This document shows positions 1-10,229 of a DNA stretch of 64,000 nucleotides, piece after piece. Source of the stretch: Hysterangium stoloniferum (taxonomy: Eukaryota > Basidiomycota > Agaricomycetes > Hysterangiales > Hysterangiaceae); NCBI GenBank assembly GCA_015178975.1, contig WHVD01000115.1, positions 62,001 through 126,000 of the forward strand, given 5' to 3'. Each line of letters starts with the position of its first letter. The first letter of the stretch is position 1. A program made the translations under genes and the position numbers. The notes beneath the pieces were generated by a model. That model had not been told where the DNA came from. It did no database searches and worked only from the letters and a program-made list of their open reading frames with translations.

Positions 1-766
1 TTTCGTCTACCTCAATGACAATGGCGCTTAGATTTAGGGAGACATGGAGAAAAGTAACTGGACTCTCCAACTCTCTAATCATTCTCCTGGCTTTAGGTAA
101 TGTCCATGTTTCTGGTAGCGGCCCCAACTGATCTTCATCAGACTCCAAACAATCGGACCATCTAAACTGATCAGCCTGGCTGCCCTCCCATGCCATAGCC
201 TTGGACGCTCCCTCCTGCCTTTCATTGTCATCGCAACTACTCTCCATTTCAAACCACTCTGGAAAAAAGAGCGACTTTGCAGGGATGAGAGGTGTCTCCT
301 TTCGCCGCCTCCTCCGGAAGGTGTTTCGAGGAGCGGCCAGCTCTTCAGGATACAATAGGCTATACTGGTATGTCCAGTTCTGAAGAGTAACCGGAGTACG
401 GAGGTATTCATCAATAAGGGGAAAAAGCTCTCTCTCTCCCCCGCTTTCAGACGATTCATTCGAGGCTTCATTACTGGGAGCATGGTCGTTTCCACCAGCC
501 GGGGCCATCGAGGAATCGGAGGTTATTGCCGCTACCTCTTCCATCTCGGCATCACAGTCCATCCTTCCCTCTCCCCCCTGATGTGTAGGGAGGATTGGTT
601 CGGGGCCCGTGGCATTCTGAGGTGAAGAAGTACTACTCACCGCTGCTATGGCCGGATCTTTCAACTCATCAACTACCACCACTTGTCGAACAATTCTCTT
701 GCTCCACATGGGGATTGCGCTTCGGACTGTGCCTCGGCGAGTAACGGGTTGATTTATCTCGGACAT
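1..766 (-). CDS. First open reading frame of a gypsy-type element (copy A), runs off the window
   Basis: Reading down from an ATG at 766, the minus strand stays open for 255 codons to the window edge, so the 3' end is missing. The product starts MSEINQPVTRRG, is acidic and Ser/Glu-rich, and has a Trp/Tyr-containing patch (QNWTYQYSLLYPEELAA) near residue 145. The same protein is encoded in decayed form at 7257-8806. There it precedes a Gag domain, a zinc knuckle and a retropepsin, so I infer this is the 5' frame of an LTR retrotransposon, probably Gag-associated. No known domain is recognised. It is CpG-rich and undamaged while copy B is full of stops, so copy A is younger or less decayed. The 816-1173 LTR lies just upstream. 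Confidence 0.65.
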   Translation of the reverse strand, partial: MSEINQPVTRRGTVRSAIPMWSKRIVRQVVVVDELKDPAIAAVSSTSSPQNATGPEPILPTHQGGEGRMDCDAEMEEVAAITSDSSMAPAGGNDHAPSNEASNESSESGGERELFPLIDEYLRTPVTLQNWTYQYSLLYPEELAAPRNTFRRRRRKETPLIPAKSLFFPEWFEMESSCDDNERQEGASKAMAWEGSQADQFRWSDCLESDEDQLGPLPETWTLPKARRMIRELESPVTFLHVSLNLSAIVIEVDE

Positions 767-815
767 TATGGCGGTATTGTTAGGTATTTGGTTTGGTAGT
801 GTGCACACGTGTTAT

Positions 816-1173
816 TGTTAAAACCTAGTGGGTGATCAGTCCACTAGTAGAAAATATAAAAGAATACGAGATTGAAGACAAAATACTCAAAAAGTGTAAG
901 GTTCGGCTTTCAAGATAGCGTAATCCTTCGGTTTGAGCTTCTTACGAAGAGGAACGAGCAGAGTAGGAATAGGCTCCAATTCGAAATAACTACTGTAGCT
1001 AATGGGTGGTTTCCCTATTTATGCTTGCATTCGTAGACTAAACCCCCTAGCGACAGATAATAAAAATGAAACAGTGTTCTGATCGGAAAATTATCTACCC
1101 TCTCTTTACCCCCTGAGACAACGGCGGTAGACCGCTCCGTGCCAAGTCCGCCACCAGGTCCGCTCCCGTTACA
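816..1173 (-). repeat. 5' LTR of gypsy-type element copy A
   Basis: This stretch aligns with 8858-9228 upstream of the same first frame in copy B. On the minus strand it begins TGTAACGG and ends TTTTAACA, giving the expected TG..CA ends. It contains the shared block GTGGGTGATCAGTCCACTAG (here reversed) and a TATTTATGC promoter-like motif. The ATG at 766 lies 50 bp beyond its inner end. Its outer 79 bp overlap the end of the F-box gene reading frame. Confidence 0.6.
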
Positions 1174-2522
1174 GTAAGCTCATCGCCATATACCTCCATC
1201 AAATCTGAACATTGCTCTTCCCAGAGAGTTTTTTGGGCCTTATCTTCCCAATAAACTCTCAGTGCCAGCGGGTTCCTACAAGCCGATCTTATCTGAAGCA
1301 GATTTTGAAGGAATGTCTTGAAATCTGGAACACTAAACGTCACGGAATATAAGGAAATCGTATTGAGAAGTGGCCCAATGATATTGGTGTCGTTCGTCCT
1401 GTCACATATAAAGGACCGGAAAAAGGACTTGTCTAGGGTCGAATAACTGAATTTGAGAGAGCGCAAAGTCTGCATGCAATCTCCCGTGCCCCGTCGAAGG
1501 GAGAATCCCCTCAAATCGAGGGCAATTAAATGTGGGTAGTGATTGAGGAAGTTGGACGGTAATTCTGTAAATCTGTACGCCTCACATCCGGCCTGCAAGG
1601 ACAGTCGTTCTAGTGAAGGAGATTTTATGCACTGTAGTGCTTGCATACAAATGGGCATGTTGGCTGGAGATAATATGGTGATCGATGTGAGGCGTGGGAA
1701 GTTGATTCGCGGGCCACAGTAACTGAAGGAAAACATACCACCTGGGGCATCATCTGTCCAATGAAGCGTCCGGAGGTTGTGACATTGTTCAAGATTCTGT
1801 AGGGTAGATGAAATGTAGGAGTGTGATATAATAACTGTTTCAAGTGATGCGCCTACATCTAACCTCATTAACCATGCCGAAGCGGTCAAAGGATGAAGTA
1901 ATTGGGAGTTAGGGAGGAAGACATGTAGAAGACTCGGTGTATCAATGTCTCCACTATAGGAAGGAATACACATTTCATTCCAACTACAAAACCCCAATAG
2001 GGTTAATTGGGGAAAATGGATGGTTTCTTTAGTACGGAACAAGTCGAAATTTGCGACACCCGAAACTACCGCGAGAGCGCGAACCTGCGCACGGTAACGC
2101 ACAACTACCGACATTAATTGGCGTAGTTTCTTAGCACTACCCTCTTCATTATATATGATGAAAATATCGAGAAGGTTGCCTTTCGCTTTGTTAAATCGCC
2201 GCTCGATAGCTCCAAGGTTGCGAGGATAATTCCGTCGCCCATGCTTTGTTCCGAATACGATAGCGCTCCATGCGCCGGGTGTAGTATCAATAATTGCTTT
2301 CCAATGGGTGCAAACAGTCCTAAGCGCTTGACGAGCCACAAATGTGGTAAAAACGGACAAAACTGCTTTCAAGGCTCCGTCCCGGCAGGCCTGGTCCAGA
2401 AATTGCTGGTAATCGGGGATGATCAGGAGGAATATCGTCTGAAGAATTTCGACTGGAAATATATGGATAGTAGTAATTGTTGTGTCGTTTACATCGGATG
2501 CTGTTGTAGAAGATGGAACCAT
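1095..2522 (-). CDS. F-box / leucine-rich-repeat protein with an LTR-derived C-terminus
   Basis: A single exon of 475 codons. Residues ~20-75 (IHIFPVEILQTIFLLIIP .. RTVCTHWKAIID) match the Agaricomycete F-box pattern: a PxEIL start and a VCxxWxxI end with a family-typical insertion. The rest has irregular Leu-rich repeats (FPQLTLLGF, SLERLSLQ, PHLIALDL). Such proteins recruit substrates to SCF ubiquitin ligases through SKP1; the substrate here is unknown. These families are large and fast-evolving in mushrooms. The start at 2522 is the first ATG before the F-box. The last ~25 codons and the stop lie inside the LTR at 816-1173, so the native C-terminus has been replaced or extended. Confidence 0.75.
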   Translation of the reverse strand: MVPSSTTASDVNDTTITTIHIFPVEILQTIFLLIIPDYQQFLDQACRDGALKAVLSVFTTFVARQALRTVCTHWKAIIDTTPGAWSAIVFGTKHGRRNYPRNLGAIERRFNKAKGNLLDIFIIYNEEGSAKKLRQLMSVVVRYRAQVRALAVVSGVANFDLFRTKETIHFPQLTLLGFCSWNEMCIPSYSGDIDTPSLLHVFLPNSQLLHPLTASAWLMRLDVGASLETVIISHSYISSTLQNLEQCHNLRTLHWTDDAPGGMFSFSYCGPRINFPRLTSITILSPANMPICMQALQCIKSPSLERLSLQAGCEAYRFTELPSNFLNHYPHLIALDLRGFSLRRGTGDCMQTLRSLKFSYSTLDKSFFRSFICDRTNDTNIIGPLLNTISLYSVTFSVPDFKTFLQNLLQIRSACRNPLALRVYWEDKAQKTLWEEQCSDLMEVYGDELTVTGADLVADLARSGLPPLSQGVKRG

Positions 2523-4389
2523 AGCTATCTGTTGTTGTAAAGATGACGATCGTGTCTTTGTCGAAGGTTTTAAGGTGACTCAAGTGTAAAAAAATGACAT
2601 TGACGATACCCATGTACAACATACATCCCGCAGGCTCCATTAGTTCCTAACCATATATTACCTCTGGATCACATTCCGACGGCCCCATGCAGATATGGGG
2701 CGCCAGCTTTGTAATCAAATACTTTTTCAATCTAGCATTGATATAAGCACTCTGTATTAGAATGAAAATGTATGACAAATACAATATCTATCGAAGGTGA
2801 TTAGCACTAATGACGGGGAACAAAAATTAATGTACATCAGTTGACACGAAGTAGAATATCAATTGAGGTATAGTGTATCGGTCGGTGTGTAATTAAATGT
2901 TAAGGGAATAATGGGAGTAAAGGAGAAAATTTAGTGCGAGGCTTGATAAAGTAAATAGTTGTAAGACATGATGGATGCAATGTGCAGGGGCTCAAACACA
3001 GACATGGGCATGTAGAGGCGAGACGAAGATCCATCAGAATTTAACTATGGACCCACAGTGGTACACAGCATGTATCGTTGTCTAGAAAAAGTTTCCTATT
3101 CAATCATCGAACTTTCTTGTATCTATCATGTAGTGAAAAATTATTAATTATTCCCACTTGAATGTCTGCTCAGTATTCAAAGTATACATGTTGAATTTAG
3201 GCTTACGCGTCGCTCACTCGGAGCCCACTGGTTGCTATATAAGGTAGTCGACCATAGTAGAAACACCTCAGTCCGTTACCTTACCTACAACGTGACTGAG
3301 GTGAGTTAAGATCCTAAACTACTCACCTTACTGTAACTAATAGTTGTTTATTAGTTAAACTACTATTAGGTACATAATATATCAGTCCGTTACCTTACCT
3401 ACAACGTGACTGAGTTAAACTACTATTAGGTTCTTGAGTCTTTCATTTTAACAATACAAGGGGTGAACCTGTGAGGCAAGCCCCCCACATATCCCATGCC
3501 TTTCCTCTGTGTTAATAATTCGAAGTATTTATCAGGGCATGTGATCTAATTCAGAGACTTTGAACAGACTAATTCCATTAGTCCATGTTCTTTGTAATGG
3601 GAATATTTCCCCTTTTAAGCTCTGTCATTGTGGAGTCAGCTCCCACCGCCTTTTGTCTCTTGCCACCATCATCTGAGTGACCGGCCCTCAAGGATTGCTC
3701 AGCCTTTTCTTGAGTAATTTTCTTTTGCCATGGAATCTACACCCGGAAACCACTCTATTTTTGGCACTGCCAATAGGGGTCAGGGGGTTCGGAAAATGGG
3801 TGGCACAGATATCCTTCACCCTTTTGAAGTCCATCCTGCCTTTCTGAAACCACTCCAGACCTTTGAACCATTGTGTCAAAATTGTGAACCTCATACCTCT
3901 CTCAAATATCAACCAATTGCTTTGTAACTTCATACACATATTTTATTACTTATATTTTCATGTTATAGCTCGAAAATTTGAACTACAGCATGTTTCCCAA
4001 AATTGCAGTCTATTTGAGCTTGCAAACCCATGCATGAGACAACAGATGTAACACTCCTAATGAGCTTGTAATATGTTGTTTTCATGAATCTAGGTAGTAA
4101 AGAATGACAGTGCCCAGCTGTTGCAGTCAAATACCAGCTGTGAACCTGTATGAGGATAGTTTGTATGCATTTACTTGGTGAACTGACTCACATTAGCACT
4201 GTTTGCATTTTCAGGCATGTGTGGTTTCAAATTATGTATATAAGGTCACTATCTAGTAAATATAAAGGCCCCAGAATCCTCTAAGTCCCCATTCCTGCTG
4301 TGCAGATCCAAGGTCCTACCCTACCATGCATTTTACCCCAGCTGCAGCATTTTCCATCCCCAGAGGCCATGAGAAGTAATTATGTATGA
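2523..4389. other. Intergenic, no gene recognised
   Basis: No convincing gene, tRNA or complete element is seen. Short frames at 3688-3939 and 3730-3927 overlap on opposite strands and have no recognisable domain. The only clear structure is the local duplication at 3269-3432. The right edge meets the broken 3' end of the copy B element. Confidence 0.4.
3269..3432. repeat. Interspersed direct duplication
   Basis: A 32-bp block beginning CAGTCCGTTACCTTACC occurs at 3269-3300 and again at 3383-3414. A 17-bp block TTAAACTACTATTAGGT occurs at 3355-3371 and 3415-3431. The interleaved order suggests a small duplication followed by divergence or deletion, possibly the footprint of a lost insertion. 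Confidence 0.6.
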
Positions 4390-4612
4390 TCAATGACTGT
4401 TGGCTACATCAAAAAGATGTGAGCAATTTATATTTTGATATACAAACTGAGCAGTCGCTGAATAATTGATTTTAGATCTTGACCCATGGACAGCAAGCTG
4501 CACAGTGAGTGGTTTGAGCAGTGGATCCTTAATGACTCACAGCTGATCGACCAGTGTTGTGGACATAAAATCTGCGAGTGACCCACTATGAATTAGGGCT
4601 TTCACCGGTCGA
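4390..4612 (-). pseudogene. Retropepsin (aspartic protease) remnant
   Basis: In a frame shifted from the end of the 444-aa frame, the minus strand reads INSRPVKALIHSGSLADF followed by MSTTLVDQL, a stop, then VIKDPLLKPLTVQLAVHGSR. This is the retrotransposon aspartic protease pattern ALIDSGSxADF, with the catalytic Asp replaced by His (HSG instead of DSG). The stop at 4537-4539 sits where Arg is usual and fits CGA-to-TGA. The protease would normally cut the Gag-Pol polyprotein in virus-like particles. Frameshift, stop and active-site loss make it non-functional. No reverse transcriptase follows. Confidence 0.7.
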
Positions 4613-4615
4613 CTG

Positions 4616-5950
4616 TTAATGAATGCTTCCCTGACAACCAGTTTTGGCAGCTACCGTGTAAAATCCTTGGGCAGCATTGAAGTATGTATGCTCGACAGTC
4701 TCAGTACCTTCATTTTTCAATTGACTCTTTTTCGGTCCTACTGATTTCTTCCTAGTCACATTGGCAGCATTTGCAAAAACAATAGGTTCTGGTGAGTCCT
4801 CCCCTGATACTGCTCGATCCAATATATGAGGCACTGTCCATTCCTCATATTGCAGATGGTCAGTCGTCATGGTATATGTCACCTTTAACTCCCGATCATG
4901 AATCATATAAACTCCTGCAGTAAAAGAAACTATGAATCGCTGCTGTTCTACTCCATTTGCATTGTCAAATATGCTAGTCTTATAGTAGACTCGGAAACGG
5001 AGATCCAGAAGATTGCACATTGCCTCTTGACAATACTGTCGAAACACAGGCATATCTTCAGAGAAACGAGGTATGTGTTCTTCATAGACTGCCTCTATTT
5101 TATCATCCATACTCTCATCCAGCCTGTACACAGACCAGGGCATAAATAGAGGCAGGTCGGTGTTGTTCTCGTCCCATATCTGCAGTCCCGACTCTTCTGT
5201 ATATACCCTAAACCGGGCTTCGGGAGACACCCCCTCCTGCACTGATGCTTCAGGTGGAAAGTACTCCTTCAGGGCTTGGAGAAGATGCTGCTCTGGAGCA
5301 GATCTCAGTGGGTCCTTGTTCTCTCTTAGCTCCCCTTGAGAAGTCCCCCCCACCATCGGGATCGCTGTTCTAACCACTTGTGGAATTTCCCAGTCATCGT
5401 TAAATAGGGCTTGCTTCATTATTGCCATGTATACGTCAGGCTGTAAGTGATCCACGATTTCATACACCCAATACCTACTATTGAACAATACCTGGAACCT
5501 CTCTGTGTGTTGCATTCCTGCTGCAATGGAGTCAGTCTGTGAAAAATGTGTACAACAACGCTGTTGTATGATCCTGGCCACTGTAACCCAGTCTGAACAG
5601 TCATCAGTAAGCTTATTCCCTAACCATTCCAGGTTCTTCATGATGCTTTGATCAACGTTAAATCCTGGTTCCCTACATACAGCTTTGCTAATGCATAGAA
5701 GATCCCCAGGCACGACATTGTCTCTCACTCTGAACTCGTCAACAGAATATGACACCTCAAACTGTGTCCTTGGATTTTGACCCTCAGCTAGAGCGGTATC
5801 CGGCCCATAATATTGTGTGATCGATCTCTGCAGCCAGGCAGTGTAAATTTGATCATGTAAGTTATCGAACTCCTGCTGAGTCTCCTCATCCCTAAGCACA
5901 AATGAAGCCATATGCAGCTGTAACTCTGCCCGATCTTTCTTTCTTTCCAA
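4616..5950 (-). CDS. Element-encoded protein between zinc knuckle and protease, four internal repeats
   Basis: An open frame of 444 codons lies between the CCHC knuckle (6032-6073) and the protease remnant, so it is the Gag-Pol linker region of this retroelement. Its first ATG may be internal to the original polyprotein. I see about four degenerate modules sharing an RF-x-V core, an aromatic-x-I/V-x-D strand and a later leucine/proline segment. The cores are near residues 64 (TQFEVSYSVDEFRVRD), 150 (ERFQVLFNSRYWVYEI), 245 (ARFRVYTEESGLQIWD) and 341 (QRFIVSFTAGVYMIHD). No catalytic motif is recognised. It is the longest frame left in an otherwise broken copy. Function unknown. Confidence 0.55.
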   Translation of the reverse strand: MERKKDRAELQLHMASFVLRDEETQQEFDNLHDQIYTAWLQRSITQYYGPDTALAEGQNPRTQFEVSYSVDEFRVRDNVVPGDLLCISKAVCREPGFNVDQSIMKNLEWLGNKLTDDCSDWVTVARIIQQRCCTHFSQTDSIAAGMQHTERFQVLFNSRYWVYEIVDHLQPDVYMAIMKQALFNDDWEIPQVVRTAIPMVGGTSQGELRENKDPLRSAPEQHLLQALKEYFPPEASVQEGVSPEARFRVYTEESGLQIWDENNTDLPLFMPWSVYRLDESMDDKIEAVYEEHIPRFSEDMPVFRQYCQEAMCNLLDLRFRVYYKTSIFDNANGVEQQRFIVSFTAGVYMIHDRELKVTYTMTTDHLQYEEWTVPHILDRAVSGEDSPEPIVFANAANVTRKKSVGPKKSQLKNEGTETVEHTYFNAAQGFYTVAAKTGCQGSIH

Positions 5951-6028
5951 ATTGGTAAGTCATTTGACTTAGACAGATCCTGCCGCCACAGTTACTCCTT
6001 TTTTTGGTGCTGATGCAAACTTCCCTTG

Positions 6029-7127
6029 AGGACAGTTGCGGGACTCGTGACCCTCCTTCTTGCAGGAAAAACATCACCCCTCTGACCGAAGTTGATTCAT
6101 CTCACTTTGACTTAGTTTAGGACATGGTTCAAGAGTAATACTTCCTGGTCCCGATGGCTTAGCCTGGTAAGTTCTCCCTGTTTGGGTATCTGTTTTATGC
6201 CCAGCCTGACCCACTAGGTCTTTCTTTTGGGCCCATATTCGAGGCAATCTGGATGAGGCATTTTCCTTTCTCCCCTTTTCTGCCAGCCGAAATTCTTGAG
6301 CAGCCTCAAACCGGGTAGCTGTTTTGATAAGTTTCTTCCACAATGTATTGTCAGGATTTAGTCGATTATCTAACCATTTCTCCTTGATATAATCATATGC
6401 TCCATCCCACACAATTTGCTTCAGTTGTTGCATGTGAATATCAGGAAACCTCCTCGCATTATTTTCGACATCTTGTGCAAAATCACAAAAACATTTTCTC
6501 CCCTGCCTAGAGGACGTCAATTGTTTTTGCAACTGCAACTTGTAGTCGGCAGGAAAACAGTAGTTGAAAAGTCCATCATAGACTGCCTTCAATGTCCACT
6601 TCCATTTGCTCAAAGCTACATGCTTCATGTAAAATGAGCTGGCCCTTTCCATCCAAGAAGTATATGATAAGTTTTACCACCCACTTGTGATCTAACCCAT
6701 TAATCTCTGCCCAAAGGTCATAGGTGTATATGAAGGCTTCCAAAACATCAATTTCTGCTGTCCCAGTATAGATCATGGCTTGCTTGGTCTTTCCAGCAAG
6801 TAGTTGTTTGGTTCTTCGGGCGTCTGTCTTAGACTGCTGGTGTTTCTCATGCTTTATGCGCTGGGAGCTAGGTGAGTTTTTGTGTCTCCGCCTCTTCTTC
6901 TCTCTTTCAGAGTCAGTCGAATGAGTGCTATCTGATCCTGACCCAGAATTAGGCGAATCAGTACTTTCTCTGCTATTCATTGAGCTGGAACCTGATGTAC
7001 TGCTGTGGGATGACTCCTCATCGTCATCACTAGAAGGTGAGGTGCTGGAATCTGATGGCGGTCCAAATTTCCCTTGCTCTCCCATGGCGAAGTACCCTCC
7101 CCTGGGTACTTGGGATGGTTCCCGCAC
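6029..7127 (-). pseudogene. Gag: serine-rich linker, retrotransposon Gag domain and CCHC zinc knuckle
   Basis: Two overlapping frames (7127-6576 and 6652-6074) together give one Gag. It has a Ser/Asp-rich stretch, a basic patch (REKKRRRHK), then a retrotransposon-Gag core (AVYDGLFNYCFPADYK .. CFCDFAQDVENNARRF) where the frame shifts, and finally the knuckle CFSCKKEGHESRNC (C-x2-C-x4-H-x4-C) at 6032-6073. A TGA at 6074-6076 directly precedes the knuckle, where Arg (CGA) is usual. Gag would package element RNA into particles. The frameshift and stop make this copy inactive. Confidence 0.75.
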
Positions 7128-7256
7128 GTCCCGGCTTGTGACCTTCTTATTTCTTTATTTCCTAGGTGGCTTACTATTACATTTCTTGCCCCCAGCTCCG
7201 CGGTTTGGAGATGAGGTCACCTCTTCCAGACTCTTAACAGGTCTCTCGCCCTCCAT

Positions 7257-8806
7257 TCATTCCTTTCCTTTGGTGGATGATGTTCCCACTGGTGGTTTAG
7301 ATCCATCTGCCTTTGCAGGCTCTAACCCAGGAGAAGCTGGTGTGACTGTAGCAGGTTCATTGTCCTCAACCTCTATGACGATGGCACTTAATTTTAGGAA
7401 TGGAGATGGTGCAGCGATCACCATTTCTGACCCTTGGACATCCTTGGTCCTCTCCAATCCTGGTAACATCCAAACTTTGGGAAGCAGCCCCAACTGATCC
7501 TCATCTTCTTCTGAGCAATCCACCCATCTCAGTATAGAGCCCTGATGGTGCTCAACCTTCCTCTCCTGGGGAGTTCCCTCCCCCCTCTCATTGCCACTAC
7601 TGTCTTCTTCAAACCACTCTGGGAAATAGAGAGCTTCTGGGTGAATAAGAGGCTCCCCAGTACTGTACCTCCTGTGGAAGGTCTTTCTCAGTGCTGCTAG
7701 CTCTTCGGGGTACACCAAGCCATACTGATAAGTCCAGTTGCAGAGAGCAACCTGAGTACTTATATGTATACTCCATTGGATGAGGAAAAGGTAAGCTGTC
7801 TCCTTCACTCTCCCCCGATTCACTGAAGGCTTCACCTCTAGGGTGAGAACTCATTCCACCTGAAGGATTCCTTGAGGAATTGGAGGTAATTTGTGATACC
7901 TCTTCCATCTCGGCATCACAGTCCAACCTCCCCTCCCTTTCTGCCTGTGCAGGGGAGATAGGTTTGGGGCCCATGGCATTCAAAGATGAAGAGGTCATAC
8001 TCAATGAACTAATAGCTGGACTAACCAAATCATCACTAGTCACCCATTGACGAACGACTCGTTTACTCCAGACAGGGATGGCACTTCAGACAGTACCTCG
8101 GTGAGTGTGAAGGATAGGTCACATAGGAGGTGCAACTAAAGGCTCTAAGCCTTAGACCTTAAGCCGCTTTATAATGCCATTATTTCCTTTCTGTTTTATA
8201 TTTTTTATTCCTTTTTTATCACTCATAAATACGCCTTTTATTAGTTCGAGAGTCCATGTATGCTTGTGGGCGCTCTCACCCACAAGAAGTATGTGTATGT
8301 CACAGTAGTAGTCACACGATACAAACTCAGACACTTTTCAACCCCAACAACCATCACCTGCACATGCAAGTACTGGTTCGGGGTCTTGTCTAAAACAAAC
8401 CTCCACTCTATCTCTCTTCATAGAATTACAGTAACTACACTTCGCACTGAAACAGTTGAAGTCAGTTACTATTATTCGACTCGAGTTCAAGCTCTTGTCT
8501 AGTGCAGTAAGAATATCCATCGTAACTCACTTTCTTAGGATATTCTCTCTCTCTCGTGCAATATATACTTTCTCTTATCTACTCGGCCATCAGCCCAGCT
8601 AGCTACACAATTGAATCGTACTGTAAGGTCGATCCACCCTTGTAATTATCTACCGATCACACCTTAAAAGGTCAATCGTAATCTACATCTTAACTACTAG
8701 TCGATTGTATTTTGTACTATCGCTAGTCGATAACAATTGTACATTGAGTGGTAAACTACTTGACCCTTTACAGCAAGTGACAGGTTGGTTAATCTCAGAC
8801 ATTAGG
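7257..8806 (-). pseudogene. Decayed first frame of copy B, split by an insertion
   Basis: The frame starts MSEINQPV at ~8806 exactly like copy A, is interrupted by foreign DNA (8110-8779), then resumes (THRGTV-stop-SAIPVWSKR). It continues in shifted frames as 8043-7609 and 7835-7257. A stop at 8086-8088 is TGA where copy A has CGA. Patches such as WTYQYGLVYPEELAALRKTF and DEDQLGLLPKVWMLPG match copy A closely. Function is unknown; it is the element's 5' protein. Confidence 0.7.
8110..8779. mobile_element. ~670-bp insertion inside copy B, related to 25562-26140
   Basis: Alignment of copy B to copy A shows foreign DNA between ..TCGGTGAGTG and ACAGGTTGG... Imperfect direct repeats GTGAGTG and GCAAGTG flank it. 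It has no coding potential and shares blocks with 25562-26140 (ATTAGTTCGA, then AACTCAGACACTTTT plus an ACAACCAT block). It could be a solo LTR of another family or a non-autonomous element. Confidence 0.5.
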
Positions 8807-8857
8807 GAGATGTATGGTTATCTTGTTTTTTGGGTTACATGCACGTTTTTAATTGAT

Positions 8858-9228
8858 TGTTGGAAAATCTAGTGGGTGATCAGTCCACTAGTAAAGAAGA
8901 ATAATAAAAGTTCAAAATTGGATACAAAATACTCAAAAAGTGTAAGGTTCAGCTTCGCAAGATAGCATAATCCTTCAATGAGCTCTTACGAAGAGGAACG
9001 TGTGGAGTAGGAATAGGCCCCAATTCGAAAAAGGCTCCTCTAACTAGTGGGGGGTTCACCTATTTATGCTGGTCCTCCTAAGCTACGTCCCCTAACAACA
9101 TCTAATAAGCCTAAAACCCTATAATGATCGAAAACTTCTAGTGTCCTCTTTTTTTACTCCTTACCATCTAAGACTAGGGCAGTTACCTGCCCGATTTGAA
9201 GTCCACTACCCAGTCTGCTTCCATTACA
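8858..9228 (-). repeat. 5' LTR of copy B
   Basis: A 371-bp match to 816-1173, with minus-strand ends TGTAATGG and TTCCAACA. It is poorer in CpG than copy A. The adjacent base on its outer side begins the Tc1-type transposase remnant. The partner LTR has been lost with the 3' half. Confidence 0.6.
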
Positions 9229-9233
9229 CTCAT

Positions 9234-10202
9234 CATGAAAGCCATGTCTCCTCTCACAAGAGATCAAGCCATCTCCCTCCTACAAAATAAACTCTCCAAT
9301 AGGAATGTGGCCTCTATGACAGGCCTTAACAAGTCTACTATCAGTTGAATTGGTCAGGAGATGGACATAGACAAAGAAAACCTGAAAGGAGGATCATGCA
9401 TCAAATCACCACTGGCAAGCTAGATAATGCTATCCAGGCCACACACTACATTAATTCCATCAATCAATATCATGTCTCACCCAAAACAATCAGGAGGACC
9501 TTGACACACCATGGTTTCAAAGCTGTAGTCATGGCAAAAAGGCCCTTGCTCAAGGCTCAGCATAGAAAACCAGGTTAAGCTTTGCCCTCAATTAGCAAAA
9601 CTGGACAGTGGATGACTAGAAGAGGGTATTGTGGTCTGATGAAACCAAAATCAATAGCATTGGGTGGACATCAATATGTGTGGAAGAAGGCTGGAGAACC
9701 CCTTTCTGATAGGACAACCCAACCTACTGTCAAGCATGGAGATGGAAATATCATGGTCTAGGGCTGTATGGGTTGGAATGGAGTAGGAAGACTTGCAAAG
9801 ATTGAAGGATGGATGGATTATGCACAATATGTGGAGATCCTGGATCAGTACTTGTCCCAGAGAATTAGAGATTTGGAGATTCCTGAAGATCAGGCCATTT
9901 TCCAGCAAGATAATGACCCAAAGCATACATCCAAGATAGCACAAAAATGGGTTTCTGAAAATAAGATTCAGGTATTAGACTGGCCAGCACAATCTCCTGA
10001 CCTCGATCCCATAGAACATCTTTGGAATCACCTGGAGAAACAGCTACAAAAATCCTTCACTACCAAGGGAGTTTGGGAGTTATGGGAGAGGGAAGTGGAA
10101 TGGCCAAAGATTGAGCCTCAGGAGTGTCAGAAACTTATAGAAAGTATTCCAAGAAAGCTTGATGCTGTAATCAAGGCTAAGGGAGGCCATACAAAGTGCT
10201 AG
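9234..10202 (+). pseudogene. Tc1-type DD34E transposase, broken
   Basis: The reading starts MKAMSPLTRDQAISLLQNKL. It shows RVLWSDETK (first Asp), then IFQQDNDPKHTSK (second Asp), and DLDPIEHLWNHLEKQL with the Glu 35 residues after the second Asp, i.e. DD34E spacing of Tc1 transposases, which cut and paste at TA. The frame is broken by TGA at 9346-9348 (CGA expected), by TAG in place of Trp in LN-stop-QNW, VDD-stop-KR and NIMV-stop-GC, and by a frameshift near 9660. The C-terminal 144 codons are still open. No terminal inverted repeat of its own was found. Confidence 0.8.
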
Positions 10203-10229
10203 AATAACAAGATATCTGATTTAAAAAGA

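Larger units (their letters stand above)
4390..9228 (-). mobile_element. Truncated gypsy-type LTR retrotransposon, copy B
   Basis: Minus-strand order is LTR (8858-9228), first frame (8806-7257), Gag domain and zinc knuckle (7127-6029), a 444-aa frame (5950-4616), then a retropepsin remnant (4612-4390). Reverse transcriptase, integrase and the second LTR are absent, so the copy is 3'-truncated near 4390. Several stops are CGA-to-TGA changes (8086-8088, 6074-6076, 4537-4539). A separate ~670-bp insertion (8110-8779) splits the first frame after codon 8. Copy A at the left edge is the undamaged counterpart. Confidence 0.7.

Noticed and set aside
79-495. 138-codon minus frame near the left edge
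   Set aside because: It is out of frame with the 255-codon frame from 766, which matches copy B at protein level.
6925-7497. 190-codon plus-strand frame
   Set aside because: Antisense shadow of the Ser/Asp-rich Gag region; no splice or promoter signals.
9229-10202. Copy B LTR and Tc1 gene as one composite element
   Set aside because: Copy A has the same LTR without the Tc1 gene; adjacency is best explained by independent insertion.
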